DNA of 64,000 bases, taken from Asparagopsis taxiformis. Lineage: Eukaryota > Rhodophyta > Florideophyceae > Bonnemaisoniales > Bonnemaisoniaceae. The notes below the pieces were generated by a model that did no database searches, had not been told where the DNA came from, and saw only the letters and a list, made by a program, of their open reading frames with translations. Made by a program: the position numbers and the translations under genes. Positions 19,996 to 30,465 of the stretch are shown here, in pieces; within the stretch, counting starts at the first letter, position 1, and every line of letters starts with the position of its first letter. The DNA is taken from assembly GCA_030407315.1 (NCBI GenBank), contig JALQPE010002554.1, positions 124,001 through 188,000 on the forward strand. Reading direction: 5' to 3'.

Positions 19996-22190
19996 TTAAT
20001 ATTCGACGGTGTGGATGTGGTCCGTGAGGACGTCCTTCTCCGTCTTCAAGTATATGTGGCCGCGCGTGGGCAGACCATAGACTAAATTCTGCTCCCACAG
20101 GAAGATCTCCTCACCTGAAGCCGACCCCGTAATGGTAAAGGTCACCGCGATCAACTAAGACGGAATAGGGTGGCACATAAAAGTGGTTAACGGGAACCTT
20201 CCACATGTCGGCGTCCGTATGGACCAGGCATACATGACTATAAGGTGCAGCTACTATAAAGAACCCATCGGCTCCGCTCGACACCATGAAATAGGATGGG
20301 GATTGGGTAGGTCCGACTCCTCAAAATTGGGATACTCAGAAGTCCGTGTGCCATCCTGGTCCGCAGCCCCATCTGTTTTAAGAAGCAGCCGTAATCCTGT
20401 CTTCGGGAAAAAGACAGGATCCTCACCCTCCATTCCCAACTTCAAGAAATCCGCACAAACACCAAGAGCAAGCTCTGCCACCAACTTGTTCCTGTACATA
20501 TCCAAATTCCCCTCCTCCAGCTTGTCGCACAATTCACACCGCGGCAGGGGGAGTCGCCCACGACCACCATCTATGCGGTCCTTCGCAGCACCCACGTTGT
20601 GGATGAAATGCCACGGCGAAGGATCAAAACCGGGCTTGGCGAAATCTGGCGGCTCGTCCTGTGGTTTCCTGTCTTCATAATCAGAATCAGACTACTGGGA
20701 GGGTTTCTGTGGCTTTTCAACCTCCTCAACCAGCTGGAACTGCCGAGAAAAGTGACTGAAGAGGTCATGCGTCGCACTACCAGCCGTGGACGACTGCAAG
20801 AGGCCTTCCACAACAACCACCCCCATGTTGTCCAGCAACGCCGCTTCACCGCAAAGTACTATTCCACCACCGAGTCCTCAGCACCTGGCGATGCAGCTGC
20901 CAGGAATGCTGCCGCCTTTATTTCCGCCCGCACCGTCTCTACCGTCGTAATTTCCATGTAGTACTTCATCTTCCATGTAGTACTTCATCGGGCTACCAGA
21001 CGCAATTGCGCTGGGGAGAACGGCGGCCACATTCTCATCGACGATACTGTCGGGAATAGGATTTTCATGGGCGTCGTCGAACTGGAGAATCGGCTCCCGA
21101 GAACGTCCTCTGGAAGCCGACTTGGATTTCTTTGACGACGACTTTGATGAAGTCTCACTGAGCTTCCTCTTTTTGGTAGAGGGCTCGGGCGTCGCAGAAG
21201 CGGTTTCCCAGTTGCGCTTCCCGAGGATGGAGCTTTTACCCGCATCCTTGGGTGCGCTCTCCAGCTCGACGACCTGAACAGGGCTCGCACCACCCGCCGT
21301 CGCTGTTCCACCACGACCGGAACGACTCTCTTTCAGGCAGGTACTCCTTTTGGGCATCACTTTCCCAGAAGTTTCCACTCCGGACGATGCAGACACGACA
21401 GGGGTAGTGGCAGAAACAGAGGCAGCCTCGGAATAGCTGGAAGAATCTAATTGAGGTGGTACTACCTCAATTGGATTCTTCAAAGGCAAAGGAGTGGAGG
21501 ATGAAGGGATGGTCAGGGAAACGGAAATGGAAGGGGAAGGGTTGGCGGAATCATGACCACATGTGACTGGGAGCGCAGCATGTGGGATGTGTGGGTCCAC
21601 CAGGTAAAATTGTTTCCGCATTTACATGTCGCGGTAGCCAGTTACGCGCAGGGGCATTTTCCAGGCGTCCTTTCAAAACACAGACTTCCGATTGGGAAAG
21701 ATGTTCTCAAACTTGGAGCCATTGGGAGGGCCTTCCTTGGGATGTAAGTCCGCTCAGAACCCCTTCTTGGGCACCATCAGCGCAAAAACTTCGACAACGC
21801 GTGAGTGAATGTCGAAGCTCTTGCTCGGGTCACCCACGCTGGGAATGGAGCCATCCAGCATCCTCAACACATTCGAAACGTTCCAATACTCGGCCACCTC
21901 CTTCACGTACCCGAAGATTTCCAACAAACCATCAATCCATTCCTGCCCAATGGTACCAACCGAGTTCGGTTTCAGCCCGGCCCACCAACGGCTACAAGTG
22001 TAGTACGCCATCATCTCGAGGTTGACACAATTTTGGACGTCCGGAGCACCCCTAAACGATCTGTTGAACAACAATTTCACCGTACACCCAGCCAGATTCT
22101 CCGTCGAAGAGAACTGCACGAACTCTGGTCTGTTCGGAATAGTTTTCTGCAGCCAAATCCGTTTTCAAGAATTGCTCCATCGTTGCAGAC
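19996..22190 (-). pseudogene. Frameshifted gene of unknown function; Lys/Ser-rich middle, possible HxD/His motif at C end
   Basis: Successive minus-strand frames look coding. 22190-21754 includes YTCSRWWAGLKPNSVGTIGQ and AEYWNVSNVLRMLDGSIPSV; 21621-20878 is Ser/Lys-rich with TKKRKLSETSSKSSSKKSKS, likely a nuclear localisation region; 20600-20254 includes CELCDKLEEGNLDMYRNKLV; 20300-20125 includes FIVAAPYSHVCLVHTDADMW and YSVLVDRGDLYHYG; the last block ends TDHIHTVEY with the stop at 19996-19998. HTD followed by YHYG and a later RGH could be the HxD...H...R set of 2-oxoglutarate/Fe(II) oxygenases, but this is only a pattern. Several frameshifts show it is dead. It might be an accessory gene of the surrounding element or a captured host gene. 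Confidence 0.45.
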
Positions 22191-23954
22191 TTCTTCCACC
22201 ACTAGCCAACGACCTCTGATATTCACTTTGCGAGGTTCAACTTGCACTTCAGAAGAACTATACTGGGCAATATTGATGCATGTCTCGCTTGCTGAAGGAG
22301 ATTTACTCTTTTCCGCTACTTCTCCGCTATAGTGCAGAATTATATTTCTCCGCCACTAAATTCAACCATTAAGAAACCTTTCCTGGCTTTCATTCGATCC
22401 AATGAACTGTTTCACCACAATGATTTATCCTATGCTCATTACTTTATGCACAATGATTGCTATTTCATCCGGGCTCGACCTACTCAATATCGTTTTGCTA
22501 TCTTGTATCGCATTCCCTAAACACCAGCCTGGCCAAGACGTATCCACTTCCGTTTGTTACGCAGTGATGCTCTAAGCACTAATACTGAATCTGATTTTCT
22601 CATGCACGTAATTCCTACTCGTATACTCTACCATATTCTCGGCCCTATTCACAAGGTGAAAACACGATGTCTCGTTGAATCGTACTCGGTGTGATATCTT
22701 AAATTAGGATACATTTATATATTGCAATGCAGACTCACTGCTCGCTTGAAACATGAAAATTATAAAAATTCTTCGACACTGCAGTTTCCTAACCGCCACC
22801 ATCCACGTGGCCCGCTTTGACTGCCTGCCAAGTGTACTCGGAGCATACAATGACGTTATCGATATATACCATCCACATCATCACTGGAAGCGCGGACTCC
22901 TCGTCCAGGAAAGTGCGCCATTTTTCTTACTCTTCACCTCCGCCTGTCCTGTAGGCCCCATATGCTAGTGTTTTTCCTATATTTCTGTAGTGATGACGTC
23001 ATTCTAGACAATAAAAGGCGGTAGAAGATACGATAATGTGCGCCTCCTCTGCCAGATCATGTGCTTCCAAGCGTAATTCGCACCCTAGGTATCGTTTTTC
23101 TGGGCCTCCCATCGCACCGCTCTGTTTCAAATTCATCCCTCTATTGTTCTCCTACACGTCTTTTCCGCCCGCAGAGTGCTACTTAAACGACAGATTCTGG
23201 AAATCCCTCTTTCCATCTCCATATCCGTCGGAAAAAAAAAGCATCAGTAATTATAATTACTGCTCCGGAAGCGTATACGCTCCCGGAGCAGTGTACATGG
23301 TACGTCACCACATTTCACGCCACTAACCCAGTATTCTATTCGTTTTCTCAAGTTTCCAGTCGGTGAGTTTTCCAATTCTCCTTTCGTTCATCTTTCTCTC
23401 TCACTCCTCCATTTTTGTTGCTCTGCCTGTGAGTACAGATTTCGATTTGGGATGCAATGGTATTCGTTAAGGTACGTTAGTCTCCTGGTAACCATCAGTT
23501 TCCCACTCCAATTCAACGTCACTAACTTGTTTCCTTTCACTACATCTGTTTTTTCTCTTTCTCTTCATTTCCTAGCTTATTCATGCAGCGCAATCAGTTG
23601 ATAGATTTGTAGACTTTCTGGTACTTTTAGTTTTACTCTTCATAATAGTGTTGGTTGTAGTAGCAGTTCTAGCATAGGGATATTTTACTCTCAATGTATC
23701 CTGCGCAAATAAACAAATCCAGAGTGAAGCTTCCCATATTGCACTCTCTTAGATTGCTACCTATCCTACCGCTTTTACTTCTCTCTAGCTCATAGTCACT
23801 ACGGAATAAAAATTCCTAGCCGTACAATTGTGACCATTCTCACGTACCCATCCATTACCCATCCTCGTAGCACTAGAACTGCCTCCCTCTACCCCAAAAA
23901 GATGCCCACGACAGCATGACGCTCCATCTCATCCACCACTCCCAGACACCGAAT
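22191..23954. other. No recognisable gene; palindromes at 23245-23290
   Basis: Short frames (for example 22753-22968 and 23036-23326) lack protein character. Two palindromes touch each other: CAGTAATTATAATTACTG (23245-23262), and TGCTCCGG ... CCGGAGCA (23261-23268 and 23283-23290) enclosing AGCGTATACGCT (23270-23281). Confidence 0.55.
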
Positions 23955-24468
23955 TTTACTATATCAGGACACTACTTTTACTGTCTCCAGGTGCTGCCCA
24001 GGGCAGCACAAAATACTGTCTACAGGTGCTGCCCAGGACAGTGAAAATCACTGTCTCCAGGTACTGGCCAGGACAGTGAAAATCACTGTCTCCAGGTACT
24101 GGCCAGGACAGTGAAAATCACTGTCCATCTGTTGTCCCAGGCAGCGTATTTCACTATCCGGCCATGTGGCCTTGGCCAATACAAAACACTATCCGCCAAC
24201 ACTGCCCAGTACAGTAAATTACATCATATCCAACTATTGAATAAATCATTAATTTTTACTGTCTCCATTCATTGCCTCAGACAGTACGGTGAGACAGTGT
24301 TTTTACTGTCTGCAGACAGTGTTCCGTACTGTCTGCCAGACAGTGCAAATCACTGTCTCCAAGTGTGGCATTAATTTTCATTTGCCGCATAGTGATTTTT
24401 ACTGTCTCAGACAGTAAATTTCACTGTCTCACCGTACTGTCTGAGGCCCCCTTTTCAACACCGTAGTG
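23955..24468. repeat. Right subterminal and terminal repeats of the CACTA-like element
   Basis: A 42-bp unit containing CCAGGACAGTGAAAATCACT recurs in tandem, followed by mixed-orientation ACAGT/ACTGT repeats and the terminal CAACACCGTAGTG. The composition mirrors the left end at 3607-3960. Confidence 0.75.
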
Positions 24469-24470
24469 CT

Positions 24471-26967
24471 GCTCCTTCCTCTGTTTCTCTTCCTTCTGCT
24501 GCGCAACATGTACCCGCCGTCGTCCCGCGTGCGCGCTACGAAGACCCTTCTGCCTTCCATTTCCTTCCGCGCGCGATGCCGACTTGGACTGAGCTAGGCC
24601 GTGTTCAATACTTCCCGCGGCGTTTTCAATGGGTGCGTATCGCCGACGTCAACCGCTACGCGGTGTTGCCCGGCCACAAAAACGCGCAGGCCGTGTCGGA
24701 CGCGCGGCGTGAAGCGGCCCTATGCGATTTAGCCGTACCCACTAATCTTCCATGCGATGCCTATTTCCTCGACGACGCAGCGGACGAGCGACTTGTGCGT
24801 CATCTGGCGCGGCTCCGAACGATGCGTCGCGACGAATATGCGCATCTTGACCCGTGGGCGGCGGCGCCTGGCGCCGGCTTCTTGTTGGACGGTGGTGTCC
24901 CCTGGAACGACATCGAACAAGAAGGAGAAGTAAGTGTACCGTGGTTCTTCGACGCGGGGATGCGTGCCGAAGCGCGCCGCGAGTTACGCATGCGTCGCTC
25001 CGCCGGTTACTTCGTCACGTATCGCGACACAGAGTTTCGCGAGTTCCCCGAGGATCGTGTTGGCGCTTTCTTTCCGCGCTACGATCCGCGCGACTGGCCG
25101 GAAGCGCCAGAATCTCTTTCCGTTCCTTTGCCTTGTGTCTTCCACTATGCGCCGTCCGTTCTTCTTGGCCTTGACGTCCCCGTGGAGACGCGTTCTTATT
25201 TCTGGGCCGTTGCCCTTAGCGAGTGGGTCGTCATGGTGGCTTGCGCGTGGCTCCATGTCGCGTTCGTTGAGCGCCGCATCGTTCGCTTGAGCGACAGACT
25301 CATCGCTGGCATCGAGAGCGTCGGCGCTGCGGCGGTCGTTCGTGGCGGCACGTATTCTGTTGCGCATTTGGAGAGTCTTTTGACGGAGCATCGCGCATGT
25401 CCTTGGGACGAGACGCCTCTCTTCGACGTCGCCCCGGGTGTGGACTTTAACGAGGGTGGCCAGTGGTTGCCTTGGAGTGCTGAACGCGGCGTGATAGACT
25501 GGGCGCACGGCGCGCTCGGGGTTCATCGTCATACCGAAATTCCGCACTTGTTGTTGAAGTCCCCGCGTAACCCGTCACGCAGCGCGTTCGCGCACTTGGA
25601 AGCGGGTGACGTTGTGACCGTGGATGCCGTCTTGTCGGCCTTATCTTCCAACGAGTTGCATGTGATGCGCGCAACTAATTCGCGCGAGTACGCGCAATAC
25701 CTCGGCATGGCTGCGTTATTGGCCGTCGAGCGCCGGCGTTTCCGCGACGGGCGCTATTCGTTATTCTCTGAGTCGCCTCGGCCTCCTGTTGACATTACTC
25801 AGTTGGACGCGGCGCTACGGGCGGAGTACGTCAAGGTTTATAACGAACTGCAGGAGTTGAAGAAGTCCATTCCGAGCCAAGACATCGCTAACGCTCCGGG
25901 TGGTGCGAGCGCGAGCGCGGCGGTTGGTAGCGTCGCGGCGTCGAGCGCGGTCGCGGTTATTGACCAGGCGGAGGCACCGGTGATGGTGGATGGCGAAGAC
26001 GCCGTTGCGTTAGCGGATTCAACGGGTGCGGCCAACTTGCAGGCACAGATCTCGTCTGCTGAACAAAACCGCGACGAGGCGCTTTCGCGTGTGACATCGG
26101 TCGCCCAAGCTCGAGACGAAGCCCTGGGACGCCTTGATGTGGCTATTAAGGCTCGCGACGATGCGAACGAGGCGCGCGACGAGGCCGTGTCATTCTTGCG
26201 CGAGACTCGCGAAGCGCTAGCCGAGTCCGAGGCTCGCGAGGTCGCGTTGAAGCGTAAGGTCGACGAAGATGCCGTGCGAATCGAGCGCATGCATAAGGAT
26301 ATCGGCGTAATGCAAAGTCGTGCGGCTAAGCAGGAGAAGGAGATTGAAGGTGGTCGCGAAGCGTTGGCGGCCCTCCAGTCTCGTTACGATTCCGCCGGTT
26401 CAGCGCAGGAGGCCGCGCAGCGTGCGTTGGCCGAAGTCGAATCTAATTTGGAGGCGGAGAGGGGTCGGTTGGCTGCTCGAATCGCCGCTGTGCGTGACGG
26501 GTATCGCGCTCGGGGAGAGGGAGACTGTTCGTCGGGTTCAGGAAACTATCGAGCGCGCTCACCGCATGGGCTCGGCGTTAAATGACGTCGTCAATTTCAT
26601 GCAGCGTTCTCTTGCGGGTTCTGTTGACGAAAGGGAGCCGACTGGCGCGACGCAGTCGGAGAGCGGGTTACGCGCAGATGCGACGCGTGGCGCGACGGGA
26701 AGCGTTGGTTCGGGTCGTGGCGGGGCGCGTCCCATGACGCGTTCGCGTGCAGCGGCGAGTTCCGCGGGTCGCACGAGGCGTACGGGCATCCCTCCACTTC
26801 GGATTGGCGTACACGACGGGCGCGCCGTTCGGATGTTAAATTCCGAGCGGCGACGCGGTCACCAGGCAGATACGGCTTCAAGCCGTGCTCGTTCGCGCGG
26901 TGCGGCAGCCAGTTCGTCGAGCCGCGCTTCGCGTAGAGACGACGACACGCGCGCGCCTCCGTCTTAG
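24471..26967 (+). pseudogene. Antisense ORF of the gypsy element, main part: coiled-coil protein
   Basis: This continues the frame of 3286-3606 after the CACTA-like insertion. A 669-codon stretch from ATG 24576 (MPTWTELGRVQYFPRRFQWV) ends at 26585 because of a frameshift near 26510; the next frame carries on with RETVRRVQETIERAHRMGSA to 26967. Residues ~1-420 form an unrecognised globular part (includes VACAWLHVAFVERRIVRL). Residues ~490-640 are heptad-like and Ala/Arg/Glu-rich with repeated RDEA (RDEALSRVTSVAQARDEALG), a long coiled coil. The end is Arg/Ser/Gly-rich. The gene converges on integrase from the other direction. A weakly similar protein at 42597-44825 shares the FHY/VHY...FVERR region, so the family is probably conserved in these retrotransposons. 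Function unknown; a Gag- or Env-like accessory role is possible but unsupported. Confidence 0.65.
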
Positions 26968-28937
26968 CTATCACTTCGTTCCTCCTCCTCGCATTGCATC
27001 CTCTTTGAAATAACCTCTCCTTGTTTGTATCTCCACCTAGCGCTTCGTAATGCGGGGTTCCTCCCGTCCGACACGCTTGCGGCCTCGAAACGCCAGGGTT
27101 CAGGGTTCCTGCGGCTTTTGAGTGAGCGACAGCGCAACGCGGGTTCCGTCAAATGCATGCATGAGCCGGTGTTTCCGCGAAGGGGCGCGCGGGTCGTTCC
27201 TTGAAACCGTATTTGCCCGCTGCCCACGTCGGCGTTCGGAGGGCACGCGGCGGCGTCCAGTCGTGCGCGGGGGGGGGGGTAGAGTGCATACGTTGCGAAG
27301 CGAGAAAGGTTTGAGTTGGGGTAGAAGAAGGGAGTCTGGGAGTCTGGACGGGTAGCGCGTCGGTACGAGTTCGTCGCAGCGGTTTCGTTTCATCGGTTCG
27401 TCACGCGCAATTCTCAACGTCGCCGGTTAATTCTCCCGTGCGCATTCGTTGTTCGCTTCCGCTTCGCGTCGTCGATTCGTGTCGCCTTACGCATTCGTCG
27501 TTCGCGTCGCCGGTTCGTGTCGCCTACTACCGGCGTTCGCCGTTTGCTACCGTGTCTACTGTCCCGTAACTAGAGCGGACGGCCGAATGGTACCTAGGGG
27601 GCTCGGGTGGGGTCACATTCTTCCCTTTTTGGAGCGAGCCTCATTATCCACGCTTGGGTTGAAGGGGAACCATGCACGTGGGCACCACTATATTCTCGGT
27701 AGGGGCTGCGTGCGTCCAGGGGTCTGCGTCCTTCCACCAGCTTCGAGCGCCTCGCTGGAGTTCGCGTATGTTGTCGTCCAATCAGGTGGCGGTAGTAGGG
27801 GACAGTTCGTCACGGTGCGGGGGCCAGCTTGACGGCGGCGCGATTCGGGTGCCCCTTTCGTCGCATTTTCCAATGGGACAATTCGAGTGGGACGGTAGAA
27901 TTGCTAAATAGCCGGGCCAGCCCGCACGCCAGCGCCAGTGTCGCTCCCCTTTTTTCGCGCGAAAACGCATCGCGTGGTCCCGCGCATGTCGCGGCTTCTG
28001 GAGTAGGTCGGGTGTTAGTTGAGGTCAAACTCGCAACGAATCCAGAGATACGCGGCCGTTCGTATTCGCGGCGATTCCAACGAGCGTAGTGGCGCAGTGG
28101 TCGTGTGGCGGTAGACGGTCGTTAAGCGTTACGTGGCGTAAACGGCGGATAGTTGCGTGGCGAGCGAAAGGCGACCGAAACGCAAGAGGCGAATATTGCG
28201 TGGCGCCGATTTAGCGAGATTGACGCAACGTCCGTAATGGGCTTTCGCGCTTATCACACTTCTTAGCAGGCAACGTCTTGAGTGTCAGCGAGGGGGCTCA
28301 ATATTTTCGCGGTGGTGGCGCCACGCGCAACGCGTGTCGACGCCGGACCGACCAGCGTCTGTGAGGGCCCCTTCGTGTGTTGCCAAGCGTCGAGATTCAG
28401 GCAGCTTAGTCCGGGGCGGCGTGCCTTCGTGCGGGTAGTCGGCGCGGGTGGTAGCGCGGCGGGCAAACGTCGAACCGTGTCCAACCTGTCAGGCGCACAG
28501 GTACACGGCTCGCGAGCGGCGTCGCTTCATTGCGTGCGGCAGTAGTTCCAGGTCATTCAGCGGTAGAATGTCGATTGCGCGGGGCGTGGCGAACGACGAT
28601 GCGGCGCGTGTTGCATGGCGTACGACGAACTGGGCGTTGCGTGCCGAACGACGAAGCGTTGGCGCGAACAACGATTGCGTGGCGTACGACGAAACGGTTA
28701 CAAGGCGTTCGAGGAAGCGTTTGCGTGTTGTGCGACGAAGCGGTTGCGTGGCACTGCGACGCTTGGCGGCAATAAGCCGTATCCCCTCCCGGTCCCTGCT
28801 GCCGGTAGTAGTTTGGCGTGATGCAAGGCGGGTAGCTGTGTTTGCGTTTGGATGCTTACCACTGCCAGGTAATCAGCTGGCAACTTGCCCAGCTTTTTCG
28901 TCGACGTAAACGCGCGTGGATGGCAACGCTTCGTGCA
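26968..28937. other. GC-rich spacer between integrase and the antisense ORF
   Basis: No frame looks like a real protein. It has a G10 run near 27269-27278 and degenerate short repeats of the type GCGTACGACGAA at about 28590-28760 (GGCGTACGACGAA, CCGAACGACGAAGC, GTGCGACGAAGC). Both genes end into it, so terminators or polyadenylation signals for convergent transcripts would be expected here; I could not define any. Confidence 0.55.
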
Positions 28938-30425
28938 TTAATTGCGTTGCGCACGAGGCGTCATTTGTCGGCTCGCAATACGCGCGCTAGTGCGGCTAGG
29001 TGTCGTTTTTCGCGGCGCGCCATCGGGTACCTCCCTCGGGGCTGAGCACTTCGTTGAGCGACTTCGGCGGTTACGCAGCGCCGCAGGGCCGTCGGCAGTA
29101 GCGCGCGCAGCGGTTTTAGAGGCGGGTCGTCCTTGATCACGGCGAAAACGGGCGACGATAGGCGCGGGCAGGGATGCTTCGGGCTCCCACGTATCATCGG
29201 GCGGGGAGTAGCCCTTCCAGCGCACCCGGAATACGGGCGCGCCGGTGTCGTCGATGCCCTCGGCTGTCAGCCTGTCAATCATGAACTCGCGCGTCCCATA
29301 CCCGGCTTCCGGGTCGACCTTGCGCGCCTCGTTAATTTCGCGTTCATCCCGTCGCGCTGCGTCGTTCGCGTTCTCCGTGTTGATGTCCTCTTCTACGTCG
29401 TCCAACGTCGTTGGCGCATGCGTCGCGTAGCGCGGTGCTACGCGAACGCGGTCGGAGCTGACGAGTTCGGGGACACCGTCGATTATGATTTCGTACGTGT
29501 GTCCGCGGCAGCCTATAACCGGGAAAGGGCCTGACACAGGATAGTCTAACTTCGACGTGTGCGCTCCTTCGTTGCGCTGCGTTCGTGTCGTCGCTCCCAC
29601 GCGAGTGTCCAGGTACACTTGATCGCCAACCTTGATATCCTTATTCACCGTGCGCACGCCGCGGTCAAAGTCGCGCTTGTATCTCGCTTGCGCTTTCTTC
29701 AACGCGTTCGCCGAGCGTGCGTACGCGTCCGATAATCGTGCGAGAAATTCCATGCGAAGGAATGGCGTGCTACGAATCGTGTCCACTTGCTCCGTTCCCA
29801 GCGATACGGGATAGCACGTGAGCGTAAGTTCAAACGGCGACGTATTCGTCGAGCGGTGTATCGCGCGGTTGTAAGCATATGCTAGCGCGTCTAAATGCTC
29901 GTCCCAATCTCTGCGCTCTTCATCTACATAATGGCGCAGCGTCGCAACGATAGTGCGATTCATGCGCTCGACTTGTCCGTTCGATTGCGGATGGTACGTC
30001 GTTGTGAATATGTTCCGCGTACCCATCAGCGCGCAAGTCTCCTGAAACAGCTTCGAGCGGAATTGCGGCCCATTGTCCGAAAGTAGCGTGCGCGGCGGTC
30101 CATAGACGAAAACCCAGTCTCGGCAAAATGCCTTCGCAACGGCGAGTGCGGATACGCGTCCGAGCGCGATGAGTCGGCAGAGTTTGCTATAGCGGTCTGC
30201 GATTACGACTACGAAGCGGCGTTGGCGCGGAGTCTCGGGCAGCGGACCAAGGATATCGATAGCGACGTCTTCGAGCGGGCGCGTCGCGGGGAATAGCTTC
30301 AGGGCGTTCGTATGGCGATATTGTGTAACACGGTTACGTGCGCACGCATCGCACTGTCTCACTGTAGTGTAGACGTCCACGCTCATCATCGGCCAGTAGT
30401 ACGCGCGTCGGATGGTGTCGTACAT
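28938..30425 (-). CDS. Gypsy integrase with C-terminal chromodomain
   Basis: The 495-codon frame starts MYDTIRRAYYWPMMSVDVYT. Just upstream, in the same frame but before the first Met, lies NHYAVTAGHLGARR, giving the His pair of the HHCC zinc domain, whose Cys pair is CDAC. The core shows AIDILGPLPE, LLSDNGPQF and HPQSNGQVERMN, the D,D,E catalytic set. Near the end, FRVRWKGYSPPDDTWEPEAS is a classic chromodomain, which directs chromovirus integration to modified chromatin. No stop interrupts the frame, but the link to RT upstream (30466/30425) is out of frame, so it would not be made as one polyprotein from this copy. The tail is Arg-rich. Confidence 0.92.
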   Translation of the reverse strand: MYDTIRRAYYWPMMSVDVYTTVRQCDACARNRVTQYRHTNALKLFPATRPLEDVAIDILGPLPETPRQRRFVVVIADRYSKLCRLIALGRVSALAVAKAFCRDWVFVYGPPRTLLSDNGPQFRSKLFQETCALMGTRNIFTTTYHPQSNGQVERMNRTIVATLRHYVDEERRDWDEHLDALAYAYNRAIHRSTNTSPFELTLTCYPVSLGTEQVDTIRSTPFLRMEFLARLSDAYARSANALKKAQARYKRDFDRGVRTVNKDIKVGDQVYLDTRVGATTRTQRNEGAHTSKLDYPVSGPFPVIGCRGHTYEIIIDGVPELVSSDRVRVAPRYATHAPTTLDDVEEDINTENANDAARRDEREINEARKVDPEAGYGTREFMIDRLTAEGIDDTGAPVFRVRWKGYSPPDDTWEPEASLPAPIVARFRRDQGRPASKTAARATADGPAALRNRRSRSTKCSAPREVPDGAPRKTTPSRTSARIASRQMTPRAQRN

Positions 30426-30465
30426 GCGTCGCGCGCCCAGATGTCCTGCAGTTACCGCATAATGG

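Larger units (their letters stand above)
3607..24468. mobile_element. CACTA-like (EnSpm-type) element, about 20.9 kb, apparently non-autonomous
   Basis: The left end reads CACTACGGTGTTG (3607-3619). The right end is its exact inverted complement (24456-24468). The flanks carry a 2-bp direct repeat, CT (3605-3606 and 24469-24470). Both ends are followed inward by several hundred bases of short inverted ACAGTAAA/TTTACTGT-type repeats, the subterminal structure typical of CACTA elements. Excision with one CT copy restores the interrupted antisense ORF, which is independent support for these exact limits. I found no Tnp2-type transposase inside. The interior holds decayed genes, tandem arrays and a later copia insertion, suggesting a large capture-type element or several nested events. 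Confidence 0.7.
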
